This document shows, in pieces, positions 50,924 to 58,774 of a stretch of DNA of 64,000 nucleotides. Made by a program: the position numbers and the translations under genes. Origin of the DNA: UMGS1889 sp964540575 (GTDB lineage Bacteria > Bacillota > Clostridia > Oscillospirales > Ruminococcaceae); NCBI GenBank assembly GCA_964540575.1, contig CAZINI010000007.1, positions 1 to 64,000 of the forward strand, in the 5' to 3' direction. Each line of letters opens with the position of its first letter. Positions within the stretch are counted from its first letter, which is position 1. The notes under the pieces are model-generated. The model was not told where the DNA came from. It saw nothing but the letters and a program-made list of their open reading frames with translations, and made no database searches.

Positions 50924-51391
50924 TCAGCCGCTGATATATTCCCATATCTCCACAGCCTTATTTCTCAGGGAGGTAAAGAAGTCCTCCTTGACCTCGGGTA
51001 TCTCCACGACGCTGTCCGATTCGACCTTGATATATTCTATCTGAGATTTATTCAGCTTTTCCAGACCGAGGACATTTTCGGCATAATTCTCCACATTTTT
51101 CAGAGAGCTTCTGCCGTCTATCTCCGACCTCATACGGTTATTTTCGTCCTGCAGCTGAGAGATGGACTGATTTTGTATCCTTATTTCTCTGTAAAGCTGG
51201 GCATTTTCCACCTTTGAGATAACTATCGTGCTGATAGCCAATCCTATCATGGCGATAGTAACGATAGCTTTCGGAGCGGAGCCGGCGTTGACCATACCTC
51301 TTTTCTGAGTGAGCCTTATTTTAACTTTTTCTTCGGGCACTCTTTCTTCAAATCTTGAAAGGTCATAGGCTAAATTATTTCTGTCAGCCAT
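50924..51391 (-). CDS. ftsL: FtsL-like septum formation protein
   Basis: The 155-residue bitopic protein has a basic N-terminal segment, one membrane helix at about 41-60 and an external coiled coil (about 65-105: ENAQLYREIRIQNQSISQLQ). After it comes a segment NVENYAENVLGLEKLNKSQIEYI, usual in FtsL/DivIC-type proteins. It would act with FtsQ and the septal synthase. Assignment rests on topology and place between rsmH and the PBP gene, since the family is poorly conserved. AAAGGGG precedes the start. Confidence 0.82.
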   Translation of the reverse strand: MADRNNLAYDLSRFEERVPEEKVKIRLTQKRGMVNAGSAPKAIVTIAMIGLAISTIVISKVENAQLYREIRIQNQSISQLQDENNRMRSEIDGRSSLKNVENYAENVLGLEKLNKSQIEYIKVESDSVVEIPEVKEDFFTSLRNKAVEIWEYISG

Positions 51392-51432
51392 AACACCGAC
51401 CCCTTTCCTCGTATATTTAACTTCATTCTACA

Positions 51433-52353
51433 CTATAATTTTTCTATGATCCTGAGCTTTGCACTTCTTGCTCGGACGTTTCTTTCAAGCTCCTCCTCGG
51501 ACGCTTCGGCGGGCTTTCTCAGCACAAGCCGTCCTCTCGGGGTGTTTCCGCATATGCATACGGGAAAATCCGGCGGGCAGGTACAGCCCCTGCAAAATTC
51601 CGCAAAATGCTGCTTAACTATTCTGTCCTCCAAGGAATGGAATGTGATAACGCATAATCTCCCGCCCCGGTTAAGCATATCGAATGCGTCGTTCAGGGCA
51701 CGTTCAAGATGAGCAAACTCGTCATTAACGGCAATTCTTATTGCCTGAAAGGTCTTTTTGCAGGGATTTTTGTCCCGTCTTTTGGCAGCGGGGACGGACG
51801 CTCTGATAATATCCGCAAGCTGCAAAGTTGTTTCGATTGGGGCTTTTTCCCGCTCTTTGACGATATTTGCGGCAATACGTCCCGCAAATTTTTCCTCGCC
51901 GTAGCGGAAGATAATGTCCGAAAGCTCCTTTTGGGAGAAGCCGTTGACAATATCCTTTGCGGAAATGCCCTCCTGTGACATTCGCATATCCAGCGGGGCG
52001 TCATTGTGATAGGAAAATCCTCTTTCCGCCTCGTCCAGCTGATGGGAGGAAACTCCCAGATCCATCAATATGCCGTCAGCCCCCGAAATATCCAGCCGAC
52101 TGCATATTTCTTTTATCTCGTCATAATTTCCTCTGACCACTTGGGCGTTATATCCCGAAAGGCGTTCTGTGGCGGTGGCAACGGCGTCGGGGTCACGGTC
52201 GATACCTACAAGCATTCCCGTTGTGAGCCGCTTTGCTATTTCGGAGGAATGTCCTGCACCGCCCACTGTACCGTCGATATAAATGCCGTCGGGCTTTATA
52301 CTAAGTCCCTCGATGACTTCATCGAGAAGCACGGGGATATGTTTGAATTCCAT
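51433..52353 (-). CDS. rsmH: 16S rRNA (cytosine-1402-N4) methyltransferase
   Basis: The 306-residue enzyme methylates C1402 in the decoding centre. Key regions are HIPVLLDEVIEGLSI, IDGTVGGAGHS (SAM site), GILMDLGVSSHQLDEAERGF and the C-terminal ITFHSLEDRIVKQHF. It is the second gene of the dcw cluster, 14 bp after mraZ. Confidence 0.96.
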   Translation of the reverse strand: MEFKHIPVLLDEVIEGLSIKPDGIYIDGTVGGAGHSSEIAKRLTTGMLVGIDRDPDAVATATERLSGYNAQVVRGNYDEIKEICSRLDISGADGILMDLGVSSHQLDEAERGFSYHNDAPLDMRMSQEGISAKDIVNGFSQKELSDIIFRYGEEKFAGRIAANIVKEREKAPIETTLQLADIIRASVPAAKRRDKNPCKKTFQAIRIAVNDEFAHLERALNDAFDMLNRGGRLCVITFHSLEDRIVKQHFAEFCRGCTCPPDFPVCICGNTPRGRLVLRKPAEASEEELERNVRARSAKLRIIEKL

Positions 52354-52367
52354 AAATCAGCCTTTCA

Positions 52368-52799
52368 TCAGAAGCCAAGCTCGTCCATCGCCTCGGTGAG
52401 CATATCCTCGGAGAAGGAATCGTTCAGCTTGTTCCATCTTTCCTTATCCCAAATCTCGGCACGGTTTACTGCACCGATGACCATAACGTCCTTTTCAAGC
52501 CCCGCATATTCACGGAGGTGGGCGGGGATAAGTATTCTGCCCTGCTTGTCAGCTTCGATCTCGGCGGCGTTGGAGAAGAAAAATCTCTGAACGTTTTTGC
52601 CCTTTGAAAGGGGCATACTGCTTATCTTTTCTTCCATGACCGCCCATTCCTCACGGGAGTAGACGAAAAGGCAGCCGTCCAGACCTCTTGTGATAATGAA
52701 GCTGTCGCCCAGCGATTCACGGAGCTTGGTAGGGAAGTTCATTCTGCCCTTAGCGTCGATATTATGGCTGTAAGTACCCATTAATGAGCTGCCTGCCAT
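52368..52799 (-). CDS. mraZ: Transcriptional regulator MraZ
   Basis: The 143-residue AbrB-fold protein has two SpoVT-AbrB repeats; MGTYSHNIDAKGRMNFPTKL opens the first and AAEIEADKQGRILIPAHLRE the second. It normally binds repeats at its own promoter and controls the dcw cluster. AAGGAGGGGGAAGCA precedes the start. Matching repeats lie about 100 bp upstream of the gene. Confidence 0.95.
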   Translation of the reverse strand: MAGSSLMGTYSHNIDAKGRMNFPTKLRESLGDSFIITRGLDGCLFVYSREEWAVMEEKISSMPLSKGKNVQRFFFSNAAEIEADKQGRILIPAHLREYAGLEKDVMVIGAVNRAEIWDKERWNKLNDSFSEDMLTEAMDELGF

Positions 52800-52890
52800 T
52801 GCTTCCCCCTCCTTCCGTAAAGCCGCCGAAAGCCGCTCCCTTCATCATTTAAGGGAACGGACCTCATTATCCGAATATTTTGCGGTTAGT

Positions 52891-52954
52891 TTCACCACTT
52901 TTGACCACTTTTAACCACTGAATATATTATACAACAGTTTCCGCTAAATTGCAA
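52891..52954 (-). promoter_or_regulatory. mraZ/dcw promoter with three 10-bp MraZ-box-like repeats
   Basis: On the minus strand TTGCAA (52949-52954) and TATAAT (52926-52931) are 17 bp apart. Right after them, spanning the start site, are three tandem decamers, CAGTGGTTAA, AAGTGGTCAA and AAGTGGTGAA (52920 to 52891), each with the GTGG core. They resemble MraZ boxes, whose GTGG-like cores recur about once per helical turn. Confidence 0.75.
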
Positions 52955-53025
52955 CCGTCCGCAAAGAAATAAATCAGTAAAATAAAAAGAATTTTTTCGC
53001 CGATTTTAATGCAATTTACACAAAA

Positions 53026-53074
53026 ATAATTCTCAATTCTCAATGCGTAGTTAATTATGAATTATGAATTATTC
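53026..53074. repeat. Intergenic heptanucleotide repeat array
   Basis: Seven 7-mers stand in exact register: ATAATTC, TCAATTC, TCAATGC, GTAGTTA, ATTATGA, ATTATGA and ATTATTC. ATAATTC is the same unit as in the array at 13594-13649. It lies between the dcw promoter and the terminator of the HD gene; no gene is seen in 52955-53085. Confidence 0.7.
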
Positions 53075-53085
53075 ATTAAACAAAA

Positions 53086-53132
53086 AAATCTCCCGTACAA
53101 TGCCGCTCATACGGCAGCATACGGAAGATTTC
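53086..53132 (-). terminator. Terminator of the HD-domain gene
   Basis: On the minus strand AATCTTCCGTATGCTGCCGT pairs imperfectly with the facing GCGGCATTGTACGGGAGATT, followed by TTTTTTG. Confidence 0.75.
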
Positions 53133-53157
53133 TCAATTATACTATTATATTATTATA

Positions 53158-53724
53158 TTATTGCTCGGGGGAGAATACCTCAAGCCATTTGCTTCTGATA
53201 GTTCCTATCATCGAAGCGGCGGCGTAGCCCATAACTGCTGCAATGTTTGCAGCGACTTCGATAAGCCCGCAGTATTTGTCCACAAGGATAATGACCACCG
53301 TTTCACGATAACGTGGCAGGGCAATATTCAGCGGGAACATATGCTTAACGATTATGTCCTTCTCCAGCTCGGTTATCTGGAAATTCTCCATAACGTTGTC
53401 AAGTGCACATTTTGCGTGGGTGAAGCCGTGAAGCCGCTCGCCCTTGGCAGGCTTGTAGGTGTGCCAGTCATACAAAAACAGGTCGTGGAGCAGCCCCGCT
53501 CTGGCGGCAGCCCTTGTATTCCACGAAAACAGGCGGCAGATACGGTAATTATAATAGGACACATTCAGGCAGTGCTGAAAGCAGGTAGTGCTGCCGTGAT
53601 GTGTGAATTCTTTCATTTTCATGACCAGCTCGTTGTCGAGAAGGTCGGAAACAAGGTTGTAATAGTCAAGCTTGTCGCAGCTTGTCAGGTCAATTCTCGA
53701 GCCTATTGCTCTGAGTTCGCTCAA
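53158..53724 (-). CDS. HD-domain phosphohydrolase-like protein
   Basis: The 188-residue cytoplasmic protein has the HD-superfamily pattern: H in FTHHGSTTCFQHCLNVSYY, the H-D pair in AGLLHDLFLYDWHTYK, a second H in HGFTHAKCALDN and D in VDKYCGLIE. It probably is a metal-dependent phosphohydrolase of unknown substrate. The start is taken as TTG at 53724, because AAAGGAGGG lies seven bases upstream; the ATG at 53751 has no ribosome-binding site and would place that AGGAGG inside the gene. It is a single-gene unit. Confidence 0.8.
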   Translation of the reverse strand: MSELRAIGSRIDLTSCDKLDYYNLVSDLLDNELVMKMKEFTHHGSTTCFQHCLNVSYYNYRICRLFSWNTRAAARAGLLHDLFLYDWHTYKPAKGERLHGFTHAKCALDNVMENFQITELEKDIIVKHMFPLNIALPRYRETVVIILVDKYCGLIEVAANIAAVMGYAAASMIGTIRSKWLEVFSPEQ

Positions 53725-53880
53725 TGGTATCCCTCCTTTGTCCTTTTCCATTATAAAACGTTTTCATAGATTTTTCAAGAGGATATTATTAATAAAATAA
53801 TTTTATTTTCGGAAAAGTTTTTATGGACATTGACGAAACCGAAAATTGCTCAATTGTTGAAAATTTTCCTTGACTTGCTA

Positions 53881-53909
53881 TTGAAGTATGGGAAAATGTG
53901 TGGTATAAT
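53881..53909 (+). promoter_or_regulatory. Promoter of the Asp23-FakA operon
   Basis: TTGAAG (53881-53886) and TATAAT (53904-53909) are 17 bp apart, 37 bp upstream of the first start codon. Confidence 0.6.
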
Positions 53910-53946
53910 AATATTTATGTAAATAAAAACAAGGAGGTCGTTCGGT

Positions 53947-54297
53947 ATGGCTGAATTTGAAACCCATCTCGGAAAAATAACTCTTACCGATAAATATCTC
54001 AAAAAGCTTGTGGGTCACACTGCGGGTGCATGCTTCGGCGTTGCGGATATGAATCCCTGCGGCTTTCGGCAGGATTTCGCAAGGCGGATAAAGCATAAGC
54101 CCTCTCCCGAGGACGGCGTTTCGGTCAGGTGCCGGGACGGAAAGCTTGAGATAGAGCTGCATATTTCCGTGCTGCTGGGCACAAATATATCCGCAGCCAC
54201 CGACAGCCTTGCACATAAGATAAAATACACTGTTGAGGAGGATACGGGACTGACCGTTTCAAGAGTCAGCGTGTTCGTGGAGGACGTGTGCTCCTGA
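53947..54297 (+). CDS. Asp23/Gls24-family protein (YloU-like)
   Basis: The 116-residue cytoplasmic protein matches the Asp23/Gls24 (DUF322) family: GKITLTDKYLKKLVGHTAG at the N-terminus and VRCRDGKLEIELHISVLLG plus VEEDTGLTVSRVSVFVEDV later. Family members are membrane- or envelope-associated stress proteins; this one is encoded with a DAK2/FakA-type gene, the yloU-yloV pair conserved across Firmicutes. CAAGGAGGTC precedes the start. Confidence 0.88.
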   Translation: MAEFETHLGKITLTDKYLKKLVGHTAGACFGVADMNPCGFRQDFARRIKHKPSPEDGVSVRCRDGKLEIELHISVLLGTNISAATDSLAHKIKYTVEEDTGLTVSRVSVFVEDVCS

Positions 54298-54322
54298 TTC
54301 TCCCAAGAAAGGAATGTTTGAA

Positions 54323-55948
54323 TTGATAGACGGAAAAACCCTGAAATATGCCTATATTTCAGCTGCTGTTACCATCTCCAATATGAAAAAAGAGGTGGAC
54401 GAGCTGAATGTTTATCCCGTACCCGACGGCGACACGGGAACCAACATGTCAATGACTATGTCCAACGCCTTAAAGGAGCTTATGGCAGCAAGCGATGACC
54501 TTTCGGCGGGGGATATTGCCAAGACAGCCGCTTCCGCTATGCTGAGAGGTGCACGGGGAAACTCGGGCGTTATACTTTCGCTGCTTTTCCGAGGCTTCTC
54601 AAAGGGTCTGGCAGGCAAGTCGGAGATAGACTGTGAGGACATATGCATTGCCCTTGAAAATGGCGTAAAGGCGGCTTACAAGGCGGTCATGAACCCCACC
54701 GAGGGCACTATTCTGACAGTAGCAAGAGTGGCTTCGGAAAAGGCTGCCGAGTCGGCACATCTGGTAAACGACCCCGCCGTTCTTTGGGGGGACGTCTGCA
54801 AGGCGGCTGAGGAAGCCCTTGCACAGACTCCCGAACAGCTTCCCGTGCTGAAAAAAGCGGGAGTTGTTGACGCAGGCGGCAAGGGTCTGACACTTATCTG
54901 GAATGCTATGAGGGACGTTTTCAACGGCGGAGAGGCTGTTGTTCCCGTGGAGGTAGGTTCGGCGTCCGTCAGCATTTCTGCTGCTGCGGCGGCGGGGGAC
55001 GAGGAGATAACCTTCACCTACTGCACCGAATTTATCGTGAACAAGTCCCCCGACAGCAAGGACGCTTCTGCACTGAGGGCGTATCTTGAAACTATCGGCG
55101 ACTGCGTTGTTGTAGTCGATGACGAGGATATTATAAAGGTACACGTTCATACCGACCACCCGGGCAAGGCTATTGAGGAGGGCTTGAAATTCGGTGCTCT
55201 CACCAATATGAAGATAGACAATATGCGTATGCAGCACGAAAGCAAGGCGGCTGCGGCGAAAAATGAGGGCATTGTTCCCGTGGAGGCGGAGAAGCCTTTC
55301 GGATTTGTTGCTGTTGCGGCGGGCAAGGGCATTGAGGAGCTGTTCCGAAATCTGGGTGCGGACTGCGTTGTACGGGGCGGTCAGACCATGAATCCGTCCA
55401 CAGAGGATATTCTCAGAGCAGTTTACAGCACGCCTGCGGAAACGGTTTTCGTTATGCCGAACAATAAAAACATAATCATGGCGGCTGAGCAGGCTGCAAA
55501 GCTGTCCGAACGCCGTGTCTGCGTTATTCCCACAAGGACTATCCCACAGGGAATAACGGCGATGATGTCCTACGACCCCGAGGCAAGCTTCTCCGACAAT
55601 CGCATGGAGATGACCAAGGCGATAGAAAGAGTTTCTACGGGTCAGGTCACATTTGCCGCAAGAGATTCTCTTTACGAGGGCAAAAATATCAAGAAGGGCG
55701 ATATTCTGGCTTTGGAAAACAGCAAGCTGGCATTCCTTGAAAGGGACGTTTCCAAGGCTGCATACAAGCTGACAAAGCGTATGATAAAGGGCGATTCTGC
55801 GTATGTTACCCTGATTTACGGCTCGGACGTTTCCGACGAGAGAGCCGAGGAACTGGCTGAAATTATGAAAACCAAGTTCGGTCATGTTGAGATAATGCTT
55901 ATAAACGGCGGTCAGCCCGTTTACTACTATATTATTTCGGTTGAATAA
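54323..55948 (+). CDS. fakA: Fatty acid kinase FakA/YloV-type (DAK2 domain)
   Basis: The protein has a DhaL-type ATP-binding domain at the N-terminus (DELNVYPVPDGDTGTNM, GARGNSGVILSLLFRG, DAGGKGLTLIW) and a C-terminal DegV-like half (GGQTMNPSTEDILRAV, FVMPNNKNIIMAAEQA). FakA phosphorylates fatty acids carried by FakB. No FakB gene is adjacent. The start codon is taken as TTG at 54323, giving 541 residues, because AAAGGA ends directly against the ATG at 54314 and leaves no spacing; the ATG would add three residues. It lies 25 bp after the Asp23-family gene. Confidence 0.88.
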   Translation: MIDGKTLKYAYISAAVTISNMKKEVDELNVYPVPDGDTGTNMSMTMSNALKELMAASDDLSAGDIAKTAASAMLRGARGNSGVILSLLFRGFSKGLAGKSEIDCEDICIALENGVKAAYKAVMNPTEGTILTVARVASEKAAESAHLVNDPAVLWGDVCKAAEEALAQTPEQLPVLKKAGVVDAGGKGLTLIWNAMRDVFNGGEAVVPVEVGSASVSISAAAAAGDEEITFTYCTEFIVNKSPDSKDASALRAYLETIGDCVVVVDDEDIIKVHVHTDHPGKAIEEGLKFGALTNMKIDNMRMQHESKAAAAKNEGIVPVEAEKPFGFVAVAAGKGIEELFRNLGADCVVRGGQTMNPSTEDILRAVYSTPAETVFVMPNNKNIIMAAEQAAKLSERRVCVIPTRTIPQGITAMMSYDPEASFSDNRMEMTKAIERVSTGQVTFAARDSLYEGKNIKKGDILALENSKLAFLERDVSKAAYKLTKRMIKGDSAYVTLIYGSDVSDERAEELAEIMKTKFGHVEIMLINGGQPVYYYIISVE

Positions 55949-55960
55949 ATGGAGGGGAAT

Positions 55961-57130
55961 ATGATGAACAATAAAGCAAAAGCATTTGCAGCTGCACTTA
56001 TGATGATATTTTCCGTGTCCGCTTCGGGCTGCGGGGCGTCCGAAAAGCCGTCGGAGGCTTCCGAAACTGTCGGTGAGGATACGGTATCGGCTGATGCCGA
56101 CACTGCCGTTTCAACCGGTTCGGGAAATGTGAAAATTTCCATTGACGGGACAAAGTTCGTCGTTGACGGCAAGGAGATATGGATAAACGGCGTAAACACC
56201 CCTTGGAATAACTGGAACGATTTCGGCGGAAATTTTGACGAAGCATTCTGGGACGAGCATTTTGCTATGCTCCATGAAACAGGCGTAAATGCGTCCAGAG
56301 TATGGATAAATTGTGCAGGTCAGACGGTGCTGCGTATGAAGTCCACGGGCGAGGTGAAAAACGTCAACGAAAAGCATTGGGAGGACCTTGACAAGCTGTT
56401 TGACATTGCCGAGAAGCATAAGATATACCTTATGCCCACATTTATGTCCTTCGACCATTTCAAGGACGGAAATGCAGGTGCAGAGCAGTTCCGTATGATG
56501 GTGCAGGACGATGCGTTTATTCAAAGCTACATAGATCTGTATGTTGACCCGTTTATGGACAGATACAAGGACGAACCCTATCTTTGGGCTATCGACCTGA
56601 TGAATGAGCCCGATTGGGTGGTCGAGAATGATGAATGCGGCAAGATAGGCTGGGAGCATATGTCCAACTTCTTCGCAAAATGTGCCGCTGCTATCCACGA
56701 AAAGGACGAGGACGCTCTTGTTACCGTGGGACTTGGCATGATAAAGTACAATTCCGACAAGCAGAGCGGCAACTATGTTTCCGATGATTTCCTGAAAAGT
56801 CTTGGCGGCGACAAGGCATATCTGGACTTCTATTCAACTCACTATTATTTCTGGCAGAATCAATATATGGGCTATCCCTTTGAAACAACTCCCGTTGATT
56901 TCGGTCTGGACGGAACAAAGCCCTGCGTTATCGGCGAATGTGCGGTCGTGAGCGAAAGCGGCAGGACGATAGTTCAGGAGTATGAAAACGCCTATAACAA
57001 CGGCTGGAACGGTCTTATGGCATGGACGTCCAACGGTGTTGACAACTGCGGAAGTATGACCGAGCTGAAGCCTGCTATTGAGCGAATTGTTGAGCTGGCA
57101 GAGGATAAGGTTTTCCCGCTGGGAAGATAA
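55961..57130 (+). CDS. Lipoprotein glycoside hydrolase, clan GH-A/family 5-like (mannanase-like)
   Basis: The 389-residue product has a lipoprotein signal with SASGC (Cys near residue 24) and a Ser/Glu/Asp-rich linker to residue about 50. The catalytic barrel follows: KEIWINGVNTPWNNW, VNASRVWINCAGQ, the acid/base Glu in IDLMNEPDW and the nucleophile Glu in CVIGECAV. This spacing is that of GH5 and near relatives such as beta-mannanases and cellulases; the substrate cannot be read. It is an exposed plant-polysaccharide enzyme in a likely fibre degrader. GGAGGGG is the ribosome-binding site. It begins 12 bp after fakA and 11 bp before the deacetylase gene. Confidence 0.85.
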   Translation: MMNNKAKAFAAALMMIFSVSASGCGASEKPSEASETVGEDTVSADADTAVSTGSGNVKISIDGTKFVVDGKEIWINGVNTPWNNWNDFGGNFDEAFWDEHFAMLHETGVNASRVWINCAGQTVLRMKSTGEVKNVNEKHWEDLDKLFDIAEKHKIYLMPTFMSFDHFKDGNAGAEQFRMMVQDDAFIQSYIDLYVDPFMDRYKDEPYLWAIDLMNEPDWVVENDECGKIGWEHMSNFFAKCAAAIHEKDEDALVTVGLGMIKYNSDKQSGNYVSDDFLKSLGGDKAYLDFYSTHYYFWQNQYMGYPFETTPVDFGLDGTKPCVIGECAVVSESGRTIVQEYENAYNNGWNGLMAWTSNGVDNCGSMTELKPAIERIVELAEDKVFPLGR

Positions 57131-57141
57131 CGGAGGGTGCT

Positions 57142-57801
57142 ATGAAATACGTTACATTCAGCTATGACGACGGCGTTACTCAGGACAGACGGCTTGTGGA
57201 GATATTCAACAAGTACGGTATGAAATGCACCTTTAACCTCAATTCGGGCATAATGAGCGAGGACAGCTGCTGGGACAACAACGGCGTTCACATAAGACGA
57301 ATGACCGCCGAGGAAATAGGTGATCTCTACGACGGTCACGAGATAGCCTGCCATTTCCTGACCCACCCGCTCCCCTTTGAGCTGGACGACAAGACTCTTG
57401 ACTATGAGATAGGCAAGGACATTGAAAATCTCTCGGAAATGTTCGGCTGTGAGATAGTCGGCTGTGCATATCCGTACGGTCAGTATGATGACAGGGTAGT
57501 GGCTGCCCTGTCAAAGCACGGCATAAAATATGCCCGTACCTGCGGGACTACGGGAAATTTTGCCCCGCAGACCGATCTGCTTCGGTTTATGTCCACCTGT
57601 CACCACAAGGACGAGAAGCTTTTTGAGCTTGCCGAACGGTTTATTGCCGAGCAGTCGGACGAAAAGATGGTCTTTTACGTTTGGGGACACAGCTATGAGT
57701 TCGATGTCGATAACAACTGGGACAGGATAGAAAAGCTCTGCAAAATGCTTTCGGAGCATAAGGATATTATTCCTGTGACTAATTCGGAGGCACTTTTGTA
57801 A
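57142..57801 (+). CDS. Polysaccharide deacetylase-like protein (NodB/CE4 fold)
   Basis: The 219-residue protein has the NodB metal triad: Asp in TFSYDDGVTQDRRL and two His in ACHFLTHPLP, plus YPYGQYDDRVVAAL and FYVWGHSYEFD. It should remove acetyl or similar groups from a polysaccharide or oligosaccharide. There is no signal peptide, so it acts inside the cell, on imported oligomers if coupled to the GH5-like neighbour. A peptidoglycan role is the alternative. It is last in the Asp23-FakA-GH5 run. GGAGGGT precedes the start. Confidence 0.85.
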   Translation: MKYVTFSYDDGVTQDRRLVEIFNKYGMKCTFNLNSGIMSEDSCWDNNGVHIRRMTAEEIGDLYDGHEIACHFLTHPLPFELDDKTLDYEIGKDIENLSEMFGCEIVGCAYPYGQYDDRVVAALSKHGIKYARTCGTTGNFAPQTDLLRFMSTCHHKDEKLFELAERFIAEQSDEKMVFYVWGHSYEFDVDNNWDRIEKLCKMLSEHKDIIPVTNSEALL

Positions 57802-57810
57802 AACGAAAAA

Positions 57811-57848
57811 ACGCCCGACGGCACTTCAAACCGTCGGGCAATATTTTT
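57811..57848 (+). terminator. Terminator of the GH5-CE4 run
   Basis: GCCCGACGG pairs with CCGTCGGGC around CACTTCAAA and is followed by AATATTTTTGC. Confidence 0.8.
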
Positions 57849-57872
57849 GCAAATTTCAGACTGAGCTTATAA

Positions 57873-57987
57873 TAAACACCATTTAAATCACGGAGAAGAA
57901 ATCGGAGTAAAAAGCGTAAACTGTTGAAAAGAATTTTGCGTATAAGGGTTTTTACGCCGAGAGATTCCCGTGATTAATGGGTGTTTA
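57873..57987. repeat. Palindromic mini-element (TAAACACC family, 115 bp)
   Basis: The ends TAAACACCATTTAAATCACGG-like (57873 on) and, inverted, CGTGATTAATGGGTGTTTA (57969-57987) pair along about 20 bp with a few differences; the inside repeats TTTTTACGCC in both arms. It lies 3 bp from the stop of the next gene. The short element at 2149-2210 is a close relative. Confidence 0.65.
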
Positions 57988-57990
57988 GTA

Positions 57991-58527
57991 TTACATTCTG
58001 CTCTTCTTGACCTCACGCAGCTTCTTCCAATAGCTTGCGTCGCCTCTCTCGTTGAACTTGAAGGCAATATCCTCTGCACTGTCGTAGTCGGAATTGTCGC
58101 AGAAAACGTCGAAAAGCTGGATTATGTAGTGGTCGTCGCCCTCGTCGCTGAGCTGCTCGGCAATAGCCTTTGCACGCTCAAATTCCTCACTGTCGCACAG
58201 GTGGGTGAACAGCTTGTACATATATCTGCTCTCGCTCTTGTGGATAAACAGGAAGGAAATTCCCGAAGCCTCATCGTACATTTCCTCGTCGATAAGCAGC
58301 TCGAACAGGCTTGTGAAGCTCTTTGCCCCATCGTAATCGAAAAGCAGCAGGGCGATCTCCATAGCGTCGCCGTATTCGCCGTTTTCCTTATACTCCTCGA
58401 AAAGCTTTTCAAGGTGCTTGGTCTTGATATTTACGGGGATAACAGCACTTGCGTCGTTTTCGCTGCCTGCGAACAGTGCACATATTTTATCGGCAATGGC
58501 ACCGATTGCGAATTTTGCATCTTCCAT
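57991..58527 (-). CDS. Acidic alpha-helical repeat protein, function unknown
   Basis: The start at 58527 (AAAGGAG upstream) gives 178 residues. It is acidic, without a signal peptide or membrane segment, and mostly made of helical pairs such as HLEKLFEEYKENGEYGDAME, SLFELLIDEEMYDEASGISF and LFDVFCDNSDYDSAEDIAFK; the pattern of short helices with conserved Ala/Gly positions is TPR-like. I do not recognise the family. It is a lone gene between a deacetylase and a 48-residue gene. An alternative start at 58605 is unsupported. Confidence 0.65.
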   Translation of the reverse strand: MEDAKFAIGAIADKICALFAGSENDASAVIPVNIKTKHLEKLFEEYKENGEYGDAMEIALLLFDYDGAKSFTSLFELLIDEEMYDEASGISFLFIHKSESRYMYKLFTHLCDSEEFERAKAIAEQLSDEGDDHYIIQLFDVFCDNSDYDSAEDIAFKFNERGDASYWKKLREVKKSRM

Positions 58528-58730
58528 AGATAAAAACTCCTTTACACGGGATTGTCCGTTCGGTCGGACATCATCTATTAAATAGTATACACTATCCGCA
58601 AACAAATTTCAACTATTTCTGAAACATTTTATTAAATGAATGAATTATAAAAGTTAAATTTGTGCAGTTTTAACAAAAATCTGATTTTTTGTGGATTTCC
58701 GTCAGCTCTAATATTTATGCAAATATCCGC

Positions 58731-58759
58731 TTGCAAATCGGTGTAAACTATGGTATAAT
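58731..58759 (+). promoter_or_regulatory. Promoter of the 48-residue gene
   Basis: TTGCAA (58731-58736) and TATAAT (58754-58759) are 17 bp apart. Transcription from about 58766 would include the entire palindromic element in the leader. Confidence 0.65.
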
Positions 58760-58774
58760 AATATTATGAGGAAT

